A stretch of 19,693 bases of DNA from Anaerolineales bacterium (GTDB taxonomy: Bacteria; Chloroflexota; Anaerolineae; Anaerolineales; Villigracilaceae), in the NCBI GenBank assembly GCA_016928525.1, contig JAFGKO010000117.1, positions 1-19,693 on the forward strand. Reading direction: 5' to 3'. Position numbers and translations under genes: made by a program. Below are positions 8,284 through 15,481 of this stretch, piece by piece (the stretch's first letter is position 1; every line of letters begins with the position of its first letter). Under the pieces are notes generated by a model, which was given only the letters and a program-made list of their open reading frames with translations, ran no database searches and had not been told where the DNA came from.

Positions 8284-8476
8284 GATCTTCTCTCCTTTTG
8301 GATTTTGTTTGGTTCTCCTTACGGAGATGTGTGCGATATAATTTGGCCGTGCGATGTCGCCCTTGATTCTCAAGAGCCAAGTCGCTCGCCTGGAAGTGCT
8401 TGCTTGGAGACGCCAATCACTAAGCGGGCACTTCTCTTTTCGATCTCGAACATTATTTCCCATTCACCTCCTTTTA
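8284..8476. other. LacI-ytfQ intergenic region
   Basis: This 193-base stretch holds the RBS of ytfQ, the strong isolated Shine-Dalgarno noted above, and a short imperfect inverted repeat with TTCGA and TCGAA arms at 8439-8450. No copy of the operator palindrome found upstream of the regulator gene is visible, and no convincing promoter was found; an AT-rich AAATTATAT (minus strand, near 8337-8346) could be a -10 but lacks a clear partner. Confidence 0.4.
8370..8453 (-). CDS. Possible 27-codon leader peptide upstream of the YtfQ-like gene
   Basis: Directly after the LacI stop lies a near-perfect Shine-Dalgarno, AAAAGGAGGTGA (about 8464-8475). It cannot serve the binding-protein start at 8283, which has its own RBS. 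Two ATGs follow: one at 8463, in frame with ytfQ and opening a 60-residue extension, and one at 8453 opening a separate 27-residue peptide ending in TGA at 8370-8372. Spacing is tight for the first (three bases after GGAGG) and long for the second (13). The peptide resembles nothing I recognise. It may be a translated leader controlling ytfQ, a decayed gene remnant, or chance. Confidence 0.25.
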   Translation of the reverse strand: MFEIEKRSARLVIGVSKQALPGERLGS

Positions 8477-9517
8477 CTACTTCTTTAATGAACTTTGCCG
8501 TACAACTAAAGTCGGTGCTAACATAATGGACTTTGGCCGTACGGGTTCATGTTCGTGCCAGCCAGATTCTATGATTTTGATGATTTCTTCCACAGCCACT
8601 TCACCAACGTTAAATAGATCCTGTTGTATTGTTGAAAGTGGAGGCCAGAAGAACGCCGATTCGGGAATGTCATCAAAACCAACAACCCCCAGGTTGTCAG
8701 GAATCCGCAGGTTATTTCGACACGCATATTGCAGCACGCTTAAGGCCATTTGATCGTTGGAAACAAAAACCGCATCCATCTCAGGGTAATTTTTTAGAAG
8801 CTTTTCAATTGCTTGCAAACCACTTGCAGAAGACCAGTTTCCCTCTACCCATTGTTCATCCTTAACTTCAATGTTCGCTTCTTCCAACATATCTTTCCAT
8901 GCAGCCATACGCTCACGAGCTTCCCACCAGTCCAATGGACCTGAGATATGCCCTATGTGGCGATATCCTTGTTCGAATAAGTGTGACATGGCCAATTGTC
9001 CGCCAAGATAATTGTTGATAGATACGATACAGATATTTTCGTGCGACTTCATAGCCAGATAAACGATGGGGATGTCTAAATCTAGCGATAATTGATTGAC
9101 CCAGGTTCGATTCTCTCCTACCTCGGGCACAGCCCAGATAATTCCATCGACGTGGCGGGAAAGGAATGTCTGGAATATTGGAGCAACATTGTTAGCGTTA
9201 AAGTGGGGGAGTTCTTTTAGTAATAGAGAATAACCAGCTTTTTCCGCTGCGCCGGTTATGCCACTCAGAGTACGTGATGGGCCTATGTACTTTAATCCAG
9301 CGGTAACTACCCCCAATGTGTAACTGCGTTGGCGAATCAAACTACGAGCTAGTGCACTGGGTTGGTAGCCTAAATGATCAATGATTTCTTGAACGCGTTT
9401 TCGGGTTTCTGGGGAAACATCCGGTCTGTCGTTGATAACACGCGATACAGTTTGTGTAGACACCCCCGCTGCAGAGGCAACTTCCTTTATCGTTGCTCGC
9501 CCAGACTTTAGATGCAT
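8477..9517 (-). CDS. LacI-family transcriptional regulator
   Basis: A 346-residue regulator. The N-terminal helix-turn-helix is unmistakable (ATIKEVASAAGVSTQTVSRV at about 9-28), followed by the hinge segment YQPSALARSLIRQRS at 51-65 with the usual hinge leucine. The remainder is a periplasmic-binding-protein-like sensor domain with signatures such as GYRHIGHISGP (184-194), FVSNDQMALSVLQYA (251-265) and VVGFDDIPES (278-287). I start it at 9517, preceded by AGGAG at eight bases. The longer frame to 9595 would translate the operator repeats into a spurious DPVIDPVID tract. It lies directly upstream of the YtfQ-like operon, which it probably represses until an imported sugar binds, and it likely represses itself through the operators just upstream. 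Confidence 0.93.
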   Translation of the reverse strand: MHLKSGRATIKEVASAAGVSTQTVSRVINDRPDVSPETRKRVQEIIDHLGYQPSALARSLIRQRSYTLGVVTAGLKYIGPSRTLSGITGAAEKAGYSLLLKELPHFNANNVAPIFQTFLSRHVDGIIWAVPEVGENRTWVNQLSLDLDIPIVYLAMKSHENICIVSINNYLGGQLAMSHLFEQGYRHIGHISGPLDWWEARERMAAWKDMLEEANIEVKDEQWVEGNWSSASGLQAIEKLLKNYPEMDAVFVSNDQMALSVLQYACRNNLRIPDNLGVVGFDDIPESAFFWPPLSTIQQDLFNVGEVAVEEIIKIIESGWHEHEPVRPKSIMLAPTLVVRQSSLKK

Positions 9518-9535
9518 TAATAGTGCTCCTGGCTT

Positions 9536-9574
9536 CCCGTTATCGATAACGGGATCGATAACGGGATCGATAAC
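9536..9574. promoter_or_regulatory. Operator array for the LacI-family regulator
   Basis: CCCGTTATCGATAACGGG (9536-9553) is a perfect 18-bp palindrome centred on CG, the usual architecture of LacI-family operators. It continues as a tandem 12-base repeat, ATCGATAACGGG at 9542-9553 and 9554-9565, plus ATCGATAAC at 9566-9574. This gives three CG-centred sites spaced 12 bp apart; only the one nearest the gene is a full palindrome. The array sits 19-57 bases upstream of the regulator start and just downstream of its promoter-like hexamers, so autoregulation is likely. Confidence 0.7.
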
Positions 9575-9577
9575 ATC

Positions 9578-9606
9578 ATAGTAGCATAATGCCAAGTGGG
9601 ATTCAA
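9578..9606 (-). promoter_or_regulatory. Putative sigma70-type promoter of the lacI-family gene
   Basis: On the minus strand TTGAAT (9601-9606) and TACTAT (9578-9583) are separated by 17 bases; each matches the sigma70 consensus at four of six positions. The operator array begins four bases after the -10, placing the sites over the expected transcription start, a typical repressor arrangement. Confidence 0.45.
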
Positions 9607-10025
9607 GCGACGAATGTCACAAAATCGATATGACAACTTCTCTGGGGATTGGGGCAATGCACCCATTTTGATTTAGAATGTTTCCAGCAATTTTCTTGAT
9701 TTGGGGTACATCCCGTGCGAAATACCTTGTGCGTAGAAAAATGTTGGTGAATGTGATCTCAAGCACCATGCAATTACTTGATCCAAGTAAACAAACAATT
9801 GAGTACATCGAATCCTGTCTGTATTGGTGCAAGCAGAACGGGCTGCGTGTCATCCTAGATCTGCACAAAATGCCGGGTTTCGCCTTTGACGAGCTTGATA
9901 AGGCCACCTTGTTTGAAAGTCCCATTTTGCAGGAAAGATTCATCAACTTATGGATAGCTATTGCCCGCCGCTTTGCTGGCCATATGAACTGATGTGTTAT
10001 GCAACTTTGGCGATGAACATCTTTT
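9600..10025 (+). pseudogene. Decayed glycoside hydrolase family 5 fragment
   Basis: The 430 bases between the LacI promoter and the ROK gene hold no intact gene, but plus-strand frames carry broken GH5 (cellulase-like) motifs. From about 9600 one frame reads GFKRRMSQNRYDNF, resembling the GH5 start G-x-N-L-G-G-W-x-S-Q with RYD-x-F. A stop at 9672-9674 and a frame change follow. The frame 9678-9992 then reads IEYIESCLYWCKQNGLRVIL, DLHKMPGFAFD and LQERFINLWIAIARRF-like sequence, matching the GH5 region before the catalytic NE motif. That motif is lost; a shifted YELM near 9983-9994 may be the remnant of FELLNE. With no catalytic residues left the fragment should be inactive. It suggests a former hydrolase in this carbohydrate locus, divergent from the regulator. 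Confidence 0.6.
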
Positions 10026-10994
10026 CTATTCGTTCATAAATGTTGCCCAATGGGCTACACCGATCACACCGGCATTATCCCCCAACTGTGATGGGACAAC
10101 CTCCACCTGCTCCACCGGCATCACATATACGCGCTCACGGAGGGTGCGGCGGATGGGCCCAAGTAACAACTCGCCCGCCCGCGCCACGCCGCCGCCGATG
10201 ATAATACGCCGGGGACCGATGGAGGCACAAATACTGGCAGCCGCGATACCGATATAAAAACCCGCTTTTTCGTAAATATCCCTGGCAATCTCATCGCCTG
10301 CTTCAGCCGCCCTGGCAATCAGTTTCGGGGTGATACGGTTCAGGTCGTATTCGCACAGCTCGGCGATGCTCGTCGTCAGGCCCTGGGAAACGGCTTTCAT
10401 GCCCATGGCTGCAATAGCCGGTCCCGACGCATAGGCTTCGAGACAACCGTCGTTGCCACAGCCACAGCGTGGACCGTTGAAATCGATCATGGTGTGACCC
10501 AGTTCGCCGCCCGTACCGCCGATGCCAAGGTGCAGTTGGCCGTTGACCACCAACCCGCCGCCGATGCCAGTGCCAATGGCAAAGACGGCGACCGTATCCA
10601 CGCCGCGGCCTGCGCCGAAGCGCCATTCGCCGTTCGTGATGGAGCGGACATCGTTCAACAGGGCAGTTGGAAGTCCGGTGAGGCGCGTGATGGTATTCCG
10701 CAGAGGCACATGCGGCCAGGTGCCGGGCAGGTTGGGCAGGAAGAGCGTCTCGCCCTTTTCCAGGTCCAGCACGCCGGGTACGCCGATACCGATGCCGCCG
10801 ATCTCGTCCTTTTGCATATTGGCTTCCTCGATTACGCGCAGGAAAAGGTCGGCCATGCGCTTCATAACCGCTTCATGTCCATCCCGCGCCAGGGTGGGAA
10901 TACTCATGTGACGCAAAACTTCCCCGTTCTCGACATCTACGATTGCAGCACGCAGGTTGGTGCCGCCCAGGTCACAGCCAATATATTTTTTCAT
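10026..10994 (-). CDS. ROK-family sugar kinase
   Basis: A 322-residue cytoplasmic kinase with all ROK features: the phosphate-binding CDLGGTNLRAA at 7-17, the catalytic aspartate in LLNDV (D115), GTGIGGGLVVNG at 141-152, ELGHTMIDF at 164-172 with zinc-ligand H167, and the cysteine cluster CGCGNDGC at 177-184. The family phosphorylates glucose, N-acetylmannosamine, allose, fructose and other hexoses with ATP; the substrate cannot be told from sequence. It starts at 10994 with AAGGA upstream and is the last gene of locus A, separated from the isomerase gene by an 88-base region with a strong stem. It probably phosphorylates the intermediate produced by the oxidoreductases and isomerase so that an aldolase can cleave it. 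Confidence 0.93.
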   Translation of the reverse strand: MKKYIGCDLGGTNLRAAIVDVENGEVLRHMSIPTLARDGHEAVMKRMADLFLRVIEEANMQKDEIGGIGIGVPGVLDLEKGETLFLPNLPGTWPHVPLRNTITRLTGLPTALLNDVRSITNGEWRFGAGRGVDTVAVFAIGTGIGGGLVVNGQLHLGIGGTGGELGHTMIDFNGPRCGCGNDGCLEAYASGPAIAAMGMKAVSQGLTTSIAELCEYDLNRITPKLIARAAEAGDEIARDIYEKAGFYIGIAAASICASIGPRRIIIGGGVARAGELLLGPIRRTLRERVYVMPVEQVEVVPSQLGDNAGVIGVAHWATFMNE

Positions 10995-11014
10995 CGCCGG
11001 AATCCTTGGAAAAG

Positions 11015-11076
11015 AAACGTCCCGAAGGATTTTTGCTCATACCTGAATTCGATCAAGCCTAACCTTCGGGACGTTT
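11015..11076. terminator. Possible bidirectional terminator or structured spacer
   Basis: AAACGTCCCGAAGG (11015-11028) and CCTTCGGGACGTTT (11063-11076) form a perfect 14-bp stem around a 34-base loop. On the plus strand the stem runs into TTTTGTTTTTT; on the minus strand it is followed by TTTCTTTT. It lies between the TIM-barrel isomerase stop and the ROK kinase start. It could end or attenuate transcription before the kinase and block antisense transcription from the other side. The long loop makes a standard intrinsic terminator less certain. Confidence 0.55.
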
Positions 11077-11082
11077 TGTTTT

Positions 11083-11997
11083 TTAGTGGAAATACGGTTT
11101 CAACACATCCCGCGACAGGTAGAAGCCCCGTTTTACAAGTTCCTCATCACCTTCGAAAGCGCGGTCTTCGTGCTCGATGCTGACCACGTAATCATAGCCG
11201 ACGGCGGTCAGCGCGGCGAAGAACTTGCCCCAGTCCATGTCGCCCAGGCCGGGCAGGCGCGGAATCTGCCAGCCCATGCCTTGCGAGAGCACGCCATGGT
11301 TGTAGACACCTTCCCAGTCGATGTGCAGGTCCTTGGCATGGACGTGGAAAATCTTATCCGCAAACTCGCGCACCACGCGTTCGTAGTCGATCATTTGCAA
11401 AACCAGGTGCGAGGGGTCCAGGTTCAAGCCGAAGTTATCGTCGGGAATGATCTCCCACATCTTGCGCCAGATGGCTGGCGTGCTGGCCAGGTTGACCCCG
11501 CCGGGCCATTCATCGTAGGAGAAAATCATCGGACAGTTCTCGATGGCGATCTTGACGCCGTGCTCCTTGGCAAACTTGACGATGGGCGGCCAGATTTTGG
11601 CGTAATCTTCCAGGTTCTGCGGCACGGTCTTATTCTTGTCCTTGCCGATGAACGTCCCGACGATGGGCACTTCCAGCATTTCGGCGGCCTCGATGACCTT
11701 CTTCAGGTGGCCAATGACCGTTTCACGGTGCTCAGCTTCGGGGTGGAGCGGATTCGGGTAATATCCGAGCGAGGAAACCGTCAGTCCGTAGCCGTCCAGC
11801 ATCACCCGGATGTCTTTGGCCTGGGCTTTGTCCAATTCAGTGACGTTGACGTGCGTAACACCCGCGTAGCGGCGAGTGGCTTTCTCGAGCGGCCAGCAGG
11901 CAATCTCGATGGCCTGGAATCCGCTTTCAGCGCCCCATTGGGCGGCCTGTTCGAGCGTGCTGCCGGGCAGGGCAGCGGTGAAGAAACCGAGTTTCAT
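11083..11997 (-). CDS. Sugar phosphate isomerase/epimerase (IolE-like TIM barrel)
   Basis: A 304-residue member of the xylose isomerase-like TIM-barrel / AP endonuclease 2 superfamily (COG1082). Metal and substrate residues are recognisable on successive strands: IAIENCPM (E153), GLNLDPSHLV (D194, H197), IFHVHAKDLHID (H218, H220, D223) and VVSIEHED (E275). The start at 11997 has a strong AAGGAGG six bases upstream. Family members include inosose dehydratase IolE and several ketose epimerases, as well as partners of Gfo/Idh dehydrogenases in 3-keto-glycoside metabolism. With two Gfo/Idh genes in the same cluster it probably isomerises, epimerises or dehydrates a keto-sugar or keto-polyol. The exact reaction is unresolved. 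Confidence 0.9.
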   Translation of the reverse strand: MKLGFFTAALPGSTLEQAAQWGAESGFQAIEIACWPLEKATRRYAGVTHVNVTELDKAQAKDIRVMLDGYGLTVSSLGYYPNPLHPEAEHRETVIGHLKKVIEAAEMLEVPIVGTFIGKDKNKTVPQNLEDYAKIWPPIVKFAKEHGVKIAIENCPMIFSYDEWPGGVNLASTPAIWRKMWEIIPDDNFGLNLDPSHLVLQMIDYERVVREFADKIFHVHAKDLHIDWEGVYNHGVLSQGMGWQIPRLPGLGDMDWGKFFAALTAVGYDYVVSIEHEDRAFEGDEELVKRGFYLSRDVLKPYFH

Positions 11998-12016
11998 GGA
12001 TACCTCCTTTGTCTTT

Positions 12017-12179
12017 TGTCACCCTCCCGAAGGACACCGGGACGGTGTGAGCGGTAGCGAAGGGTCTCCCTCGCATTGCTCGGAGATTCTCACCTGCACT
12101 GCAACAAACGCAGTGCGGTGCAAGTGTCGTTCCCTACGGTCGCTCACGCGTGCCTGCGCACGGTGCAGGCAGAATGACA
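12017..12179. repeat. MITE-like palindromic intergenic repeat
   Basis: The 187-base gap between the TIM-barrel and oxidoreductase genes is filled by a structured element with imperfect terminal inverted repeats, TGTCACCCT (12017-12025) and AGAATGACA (12171-12179). Internal pieces such as GTAGCGAAGGGTCTCCCTCGC and GAGATTCT resemble the widespread bacterial repeat that carries TGTCATTCTGAGCGAAG-like ends. Bases 12094-12127 match, inverted, a segment at 15338-15371 (30 of 34 identical). It encodes no protein and probably spread as a non-autonomous element. Confidence 0.6.
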
Positions 12180-12184
12180 TAACA

Positions 12185-13351
12185 TTATTTAACCTTAACC
12201 CATTTCCCTTCCTGCGCACTGCGCTCGATGGCCTCGCAAAGCTGCATTTCGTAATGACCATCGGCAAAGGTTGGGAAGTCGGGAGTTTTCGAATAATCGC
12301 CAGCCAGAATGTAATTATAGACTTTTGCATAGAGTTGCTTGAACGTATCGGGAAAGCCCTCGTTATGGCCGCCGGGATAGGAGGCGGTCGCCTGCGCCTC
12401 GGGCGAGAGCAGTGACGGGTCTTTCATCAAGACCTGGTTTGCCTCCGTCCGATGGCCAACCAACAACTCGTTGGGTCGCTCCGAATCCCATACCAGAGAG
12501 GATTTCGATCCGTTGATTTCGTAGAACAGCCGGTTCTTGCGTCCGGATGAAACCTGCGAGACCGTCAACACACCGCGCACACCGTTTTCGTAGTGCAGGA
12601 TGATGGTGGCATAGTCTTCAGTGTGAATGGGCTGGTCAATGTAATCTTCGGGCGTCAGGATCTTGCCGGTGAAGGTTTCCAACGGCTTGGCGGGTTTCTT
12701 GCGGATTGGATGGAAGGTCTTGAAGTCCGCGTAGACTTCTTCCACGCGCAAGCCGGTGATGAAGGTCAACAAGTCCAGCCAATGGGAGCCGATATCGCCC
12801 ACGGCCCGCAGGGTCCCGCCCAGGTCCGGTTCGAGACGCCAGTTCCAGTCAGTGGGGAAGAGCAGCCAATCTTGCAGGTAAGATCCCTGCAAGATGAAAA
12901 TGTCACCCAGTTCCCCGCTCTGCACCATGCTGCGGGCCTGCTGGGCGAGTGGATACATACGGATGTTGAAGTTGACCGCGTTGACCAATTTCTTTTCCGC
13001 TGCCAGTTTGACCAGTTCAGCCGATTCCGCCGTATTCATTGACAGAGGCTTTTCGCAGACCACATGCTTGCCGGCCAATAAAGCAGCTTTGGCATGCGGG
13101 TGATGCAAATGGTTGGGCGTAGCAAGATGCACAACGTTAATCTCGGGGTCAGCCATCATTTCTTCGAGCGAACCGTAGATGCGCGGGATGCCCAGTTCAG
13201 CCGCCTTTTGTTCGGCTTTCTCTTTCGTGTTCTCAGCCAGTCCTAATACCCGGATGCCGTTGCGACGCAAAGCTTCGATATGGGCCGGGCCGATGAAGCC
13301 TGTTCCTGCAACACCCACGCCGATGGTATTTTTATTAAGTTGTGTGGTCAT
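12185..13351 (-). CDS. Gfo/Idh/MocA-family oxidoreductase
   Basis: A 388-residue NAD(P)-dependent oxidoreductase. The N-terminal Rossmann fold is shown by [16 protein letters not shown] (13-28) and HLATPNHLH (75-83). The hallmark EKP sits at 100-102 with catalytic K101, and the C-terminal substrate domain contains [11 protein letters not shown] (185-195) with the family's Asp and His (D186, H190). Length is normal for the family, which includes inositol dehydrogenase, glucose-fructose oxidoreductase and many 3-keto-sugar dehydrogenases. It starts 12 bases after the deoC stop, with AGGAG overlapping that stop, so it is translated from the same mRNA. It probably oxidises a hydroxyl of the imported sugar or of its isomerised form. 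Confidence 0.92.
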   Translation of the reverse strand: MTTQLNKNTIGVGVAGTGFIGPAHIEALRRNGIRVLGLAENTKEKAEQKAAELGIPRIYGSLEEMMADPEINVVHLATPNHLHHPHAKAALLAGKHVVCEKPLSMNTAESAELVKLAAEKKLVNAVNFNIRMYPLAQQARSMVQSGELGDIFILQGSYLQDWLLFPTDWNWRLEPDLGGTLRAVGDIGSHWLDLLTFITGLRVEEVYADFKTFHPIRKKPAKPLETFTGKILTPEDYIDQPIHTEDYATIILHYENGVRGVLTVSQVSSGRKNRLFYEINGSKSSLVWDSERPNELLVGHRTEANQVLMKDPSLLSPEAQATASYPGGHNEGFPDTFKQLYAKVYNYILAGDYSKTPDFPTFADGHYEMQLCEAIERSAQEGKWVKVK

Positions 13352-13363
13352 AAACAGAATCTC

Positions 13364-14107
13364 CTAATATGCGCCCGGCGCATCATCGGTTTTAGGTTCG
13401 ACCTGTTTGCCTTCTTGCTGAGCTTTGAAATCATCCAGGATGGTGGCTGTAGCGGTCGCGCCACAACGGGTTACGCCAACGTCGATCACCTCCAGGATGG
13501 CCGGCAAGGTGCGCACGCCGCCCGCCGCCTTGACCTGCACCTTCTCGCTGACATTGGCGCGCATCAAGCGCAGATCATCGAGGGTTGCGCCGCTAGGGGC
13601 AAAACCGGTAGAAGTCTTGACCCAGTCTGCGCCAGCCGCTTCACACAGTTTACAGGCCGTGATTTTTTCTTCATCCGTGAGATAGGCGTTCTCGAAGATA
13701 ACTTTGACCTTGACACCCCGCGCATGGGCGGCATCACAAACGGTTTTGATATCATTGCGGACGTAGTCGGTTTTGCCTGAGCGCAGTTGACCAATGTTCA
13801 GGACCATGTCCAGTTCGAGTGCGCCATCATCCATGGCCTTCACAGCTTCGGCAACCTTGATCTCGGTCAGGTTGCTGCCGTGCGGGAAACCCACTACCGT
13901 GCTGACCAGTACATCCGAATCTCTGAGCACTTCTGCTGCCAGTTTGACGTGACAGGGTTTTACGCAGACCGTGGCTGTATGGTACCGGGCGGCCAGTTCG
14001 CAACCCGCAACAACATCCGCTTCGGTCAATTCCGGCTTAAGCAGGGAATGGTCGATGACCTTGGCAAGTTGCTCGTAAGTGATGGTTTTGCTATTGAGTA
14101 TAGACAT
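13364..14107 (-). CDS. deoC: Deoxyribose-phosphate aldolase
   Basis: A 247-residue class I aldolase with the DeoC signatures: IDHSLLKPELTEAD (18-31), VVGFPHGSNLTEIK (71-84), ALELDMVLNIG (96-106) with the active-site Asp (D100), VKTSTGF (163-169) with Schiff-base Lys K164, and VKAAGGVRT (192-200) with K193. It lacks no catalytic residue that I can see. Classic DeoC splits 2-deoxyribose-5-phosphate into acetaldehyde and glyceraldehyde-3-phosphate. Here it lies between two Gfo/Idh oxidoreductases, with no nucleoside phosphorylase or phosphopentomutase in view, so it may act on a phosphorylated deoxy-sugar made by this cluster. The start at 14107 has GGAG six bases upstream. Confidence 0.93.
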   Translation of the reverse strand: MSILNSKTITYEQLAKVIDHSLLKPELTEADVVAGCELAARYHTATVCVKPCHVKLAAEVLRDSDVLVSTVVGFPHGSNLTEIKVAEAVKAMDDGALELDMVLNIGQLRSGKTDYVRNDIKTVCDAAHARGVKVKVIFENAYLTDEEKITACKLCEAAGADWVKTSTGFAPSGATLDDLRLMRANVSEKVQVKAAGGVRTLPAILEVIDVGVTRCGATATATILDDFKAQQEGKQVEPKTDDAPGAY

Positions 14108-14123
14108 AATGGCTCCAATTTAC

Positions 14124-14162
14124 CCTCACCCCTGCCCCTCTCCCTCAGGGAGAGGGGTGAGG
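14124..14162. repeat. C/G-rich hairpin repeat upstream of deoC
   Basis: The outer arms CCTCACCC (14124-14131) and GGGTGAGG (14155-14162) and inner arms CTCTCCC (14138-14144) and GGGAGAG (14148-14154), with a CTGCCC bulge, make a very stable stem-loop in the 63-base gap between deoC and the second oxidoreductase gene. Sequences of the form CCCTCACCC...GGGAGAGGGGTGAGG are common dispersed intergenic repeats in Chloroflexota genomes. It may affect the stability of the mRNA segment ahead of deoC. Confidence 0.6.
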
Positions 14163-14170
14163 AAATAAAG

Positions 14171-15253
14171 TTACGATTTTTTCCAAAGATCAATCGGCTT
14201 CTTGACCTTTGGCGGGTCGTAGGGAAATTCAATTTTGCGTCCCTCGCCGGCCGATTGGTAGGCGGCATACATAATCTTCAAGACCTCACGGCCATCTTCG
14301 CCGGTTTCCATGCAGGTGACTTTGCCAAGCACGCTGTCGATGAAGTGCTGCATTTCCTGGGGGAAGCCATAGTTCCAGATTTCTTCGAACATAGTGAAGG
14401 TATAGCCCCTGGTCTGCCCGGCTTTTTCCACCACATATCCATAGCCTTCTTCTGAATAAGTTAACAACGAACTGCCGCGCAGCAGGTCGGCGCGCGTGTG
14501 GCCTTTTTTGCCGTAGATCTCACAACGGTCGTCCACGCCGCCGCCTTTGGCCCAGCTATTTTCGATCATGGCGACTTTATTGCCCTCGTATTCAATGATG
14601 GAATAGGAATGATCTTCGCCTTGCGTGCGTCCCTGGTGCACATAAGTGCCCATAAAGGCAGTCACGCTCTTGACCTTGGGTTTGCCCAACACCCAGCGTG
14701 TGTACTCGATTGAGTGGCAGCCCATGTCCAGCAACACGCCGCCGCCGGAACGGTTCACATCCCAGAACCAGGGCATGTGCGGACCGGGATGTTCTTCCGA
14801 TTGCTTGGCCAGGAATGGCTCGCCAATGGCGCCTTCGTCGATCAGGGTTTTGGCGCGCACATATTTCGGGGCGAACAGTAATTCCTCTGCGTACATCAGC
14901 AGCACACCGGCCTTTTGGCAGGCCTCGATCATCTCATCCGCTTCTTCGAGCGTGACGCACAGCGGCTTCTCGATGATGACATGCTTGCCAGCCTGGGCTG
15001 CCGCCACGACCACTTCGCAGTGCAGGTCGTTTGGGATACCGATGTCTACGACCTCGATCTCTTTATCCTTCAGCATCTCGTGATAATCGCTATATGCGCT
15101 GGCGATCCCGCGCTCTTCAGCGAACTTCGCAGCGTTGTGCGGACTGGCAACTGCCACCACTTCTGCATTGCGCACCCAGCCCTTGAAAGCAGCATGGTGG
15201 ATGTCACCGACGAATCCGGTACCGATCATGCCGACCTTGACTGTTCTACTCAT
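14171..15253 (-). CDS. Gfo/Idh/MocA-family oxidoreductase (second copy)
   Basis: A 360-residue NAD(P)-dependent oxidoreductase. The N-terminal Rossmann motif is VGMIGTGFVGDIHHAAF (7-23), EKP sits at 95-97 with catalytic K96, and the C-terminal domain has LLDMGCHSIEYTRW (174-187), giving D176 and H180. It is only distantly similar to the other Gfo/Idh protein of the cluster, so this is not a recent duplication; the two enzymes probably act on different positions or different steps. It starts at 15253 with AAGGAGAATGTC upstream. It is the first enzyme gene after the transporter genes, across a repeat-containing gap of 341 bases. Confidence 0.92.
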   Translation of the reverse strand: MSRTVKVGMIGTGFVGDIHHAAFKGWVRNAEVVAVASPHNAAKFAEERGIASAYSDYHEMLKDKEIEVVDIGIPNDLHCEVVVAAAQAGKHVIIEKPLCVTLEEADEMIEACQKAGVLLMYAEELLFAPKYVRAKTLIDEGAIGEPFLAKQSEEHPGPHMPWFWDVNRSGGGVLLDMGCHSIEYTRWVLGKPKVKSVTAFMGTYVHQGRTQGEDHSYSIIEYEGNKVAMIENSWAKGGGVDDRCEIYGKKGHTRADLLRGSSLLTYSEEGYGYVVEKAGQTRGYTFTMFEEIWNYGFPQEMQHFIDSVLGKVTCMETGEDGREVLKIMYAAYQSAGEGRKIEFPYDPPKVKKPIDLWKKS

Positions 15254-15276
15254 GACATTCTCCTTCCTTCATTTCT

Positions 15277-15469
15277 CGGTGGTCGAGTAGCCCCGAGTGC
15301 CCACTTCGGCAAGCTCAGTGCAGGCTTCGAGGGGCGTACACTTGCACTGCACTGTGTTTGGCGCAGTGCAGATGTCGAGACCACTCATTTCTGTAAGTTG
15401 TTCGCTTTGGTATGCACTGTTGGTCTCGATATGGGCTGGAAATAATGCCCAACCCTACTCGACCAACGG
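15277..15469. repeat. MITE-like element with GGTCGAGTAG terminal repeats
   Basis: A 193-base region is bounded by CGGTGGTCGAGTAG (15277-15290) and CTACTCGACCAACGG (15455-15469), whose reverse complement matches the left end at 13 of 14 positions. Inside are GAGACCA and TGGTCTC inverted pieces (near 15377-15427) and a 34-base segment (15338-15371) that also occurs inverted in the element at 12017-12179. No protein is encoded; it looks like a non-autonomous palindromic repeat. Confidence 0.6.
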
Positions 15470-15481
15470 ACCATTTTTGTG

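Noticed and set aside
8439..8450. Second operator before ytfQ (TTCGA/TCGAA arms)
   Set aside because: It does not match the palindrome upstream of the regulator and is short enough to occur by chance.
8284..8463. A 60-residue N-terminal extension of the YtfQ-like protein from ATG 8463
   Set aside because: The extension has no signal features, would bury the lipoprotein signal inside the protein, and the ATG at 8283 has its own good RBS.
9542..9574. CRISPR-like tandem repeats
   Set aside because: Units of 12 bases without spacers; better explained as regulator operators.
9518..9595. A 26-residue N-terminal extension of the LacI-family regulator
   Set aside because: Its DPVIDPVID tract is the translation of the tandem operator repeat, the region carries the promoter-like hexamers, and the ATG at 9517 has an AGGAG.
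9617..9946. Minus-strand frame of 109 residues between the LacI-family and ROK genes
   Set aside because: No similarity to anything I recognise; the opposite strand carries the GH5-like motifs.
10494..11183. Plus-strand frame of 229 residues over the ROK gene and its upstream hairpin
   Set aside because: Antisense to the ROK motifs, and it crosses the structured intergenic region.
11086..12057. Plus-strand frame of 323 residues opposite the TIM-barrel gene
   Set aside because: Antisense to a protein with conserved catalytic residues; no domain or RBS; long only because of codon bias in the real gene.
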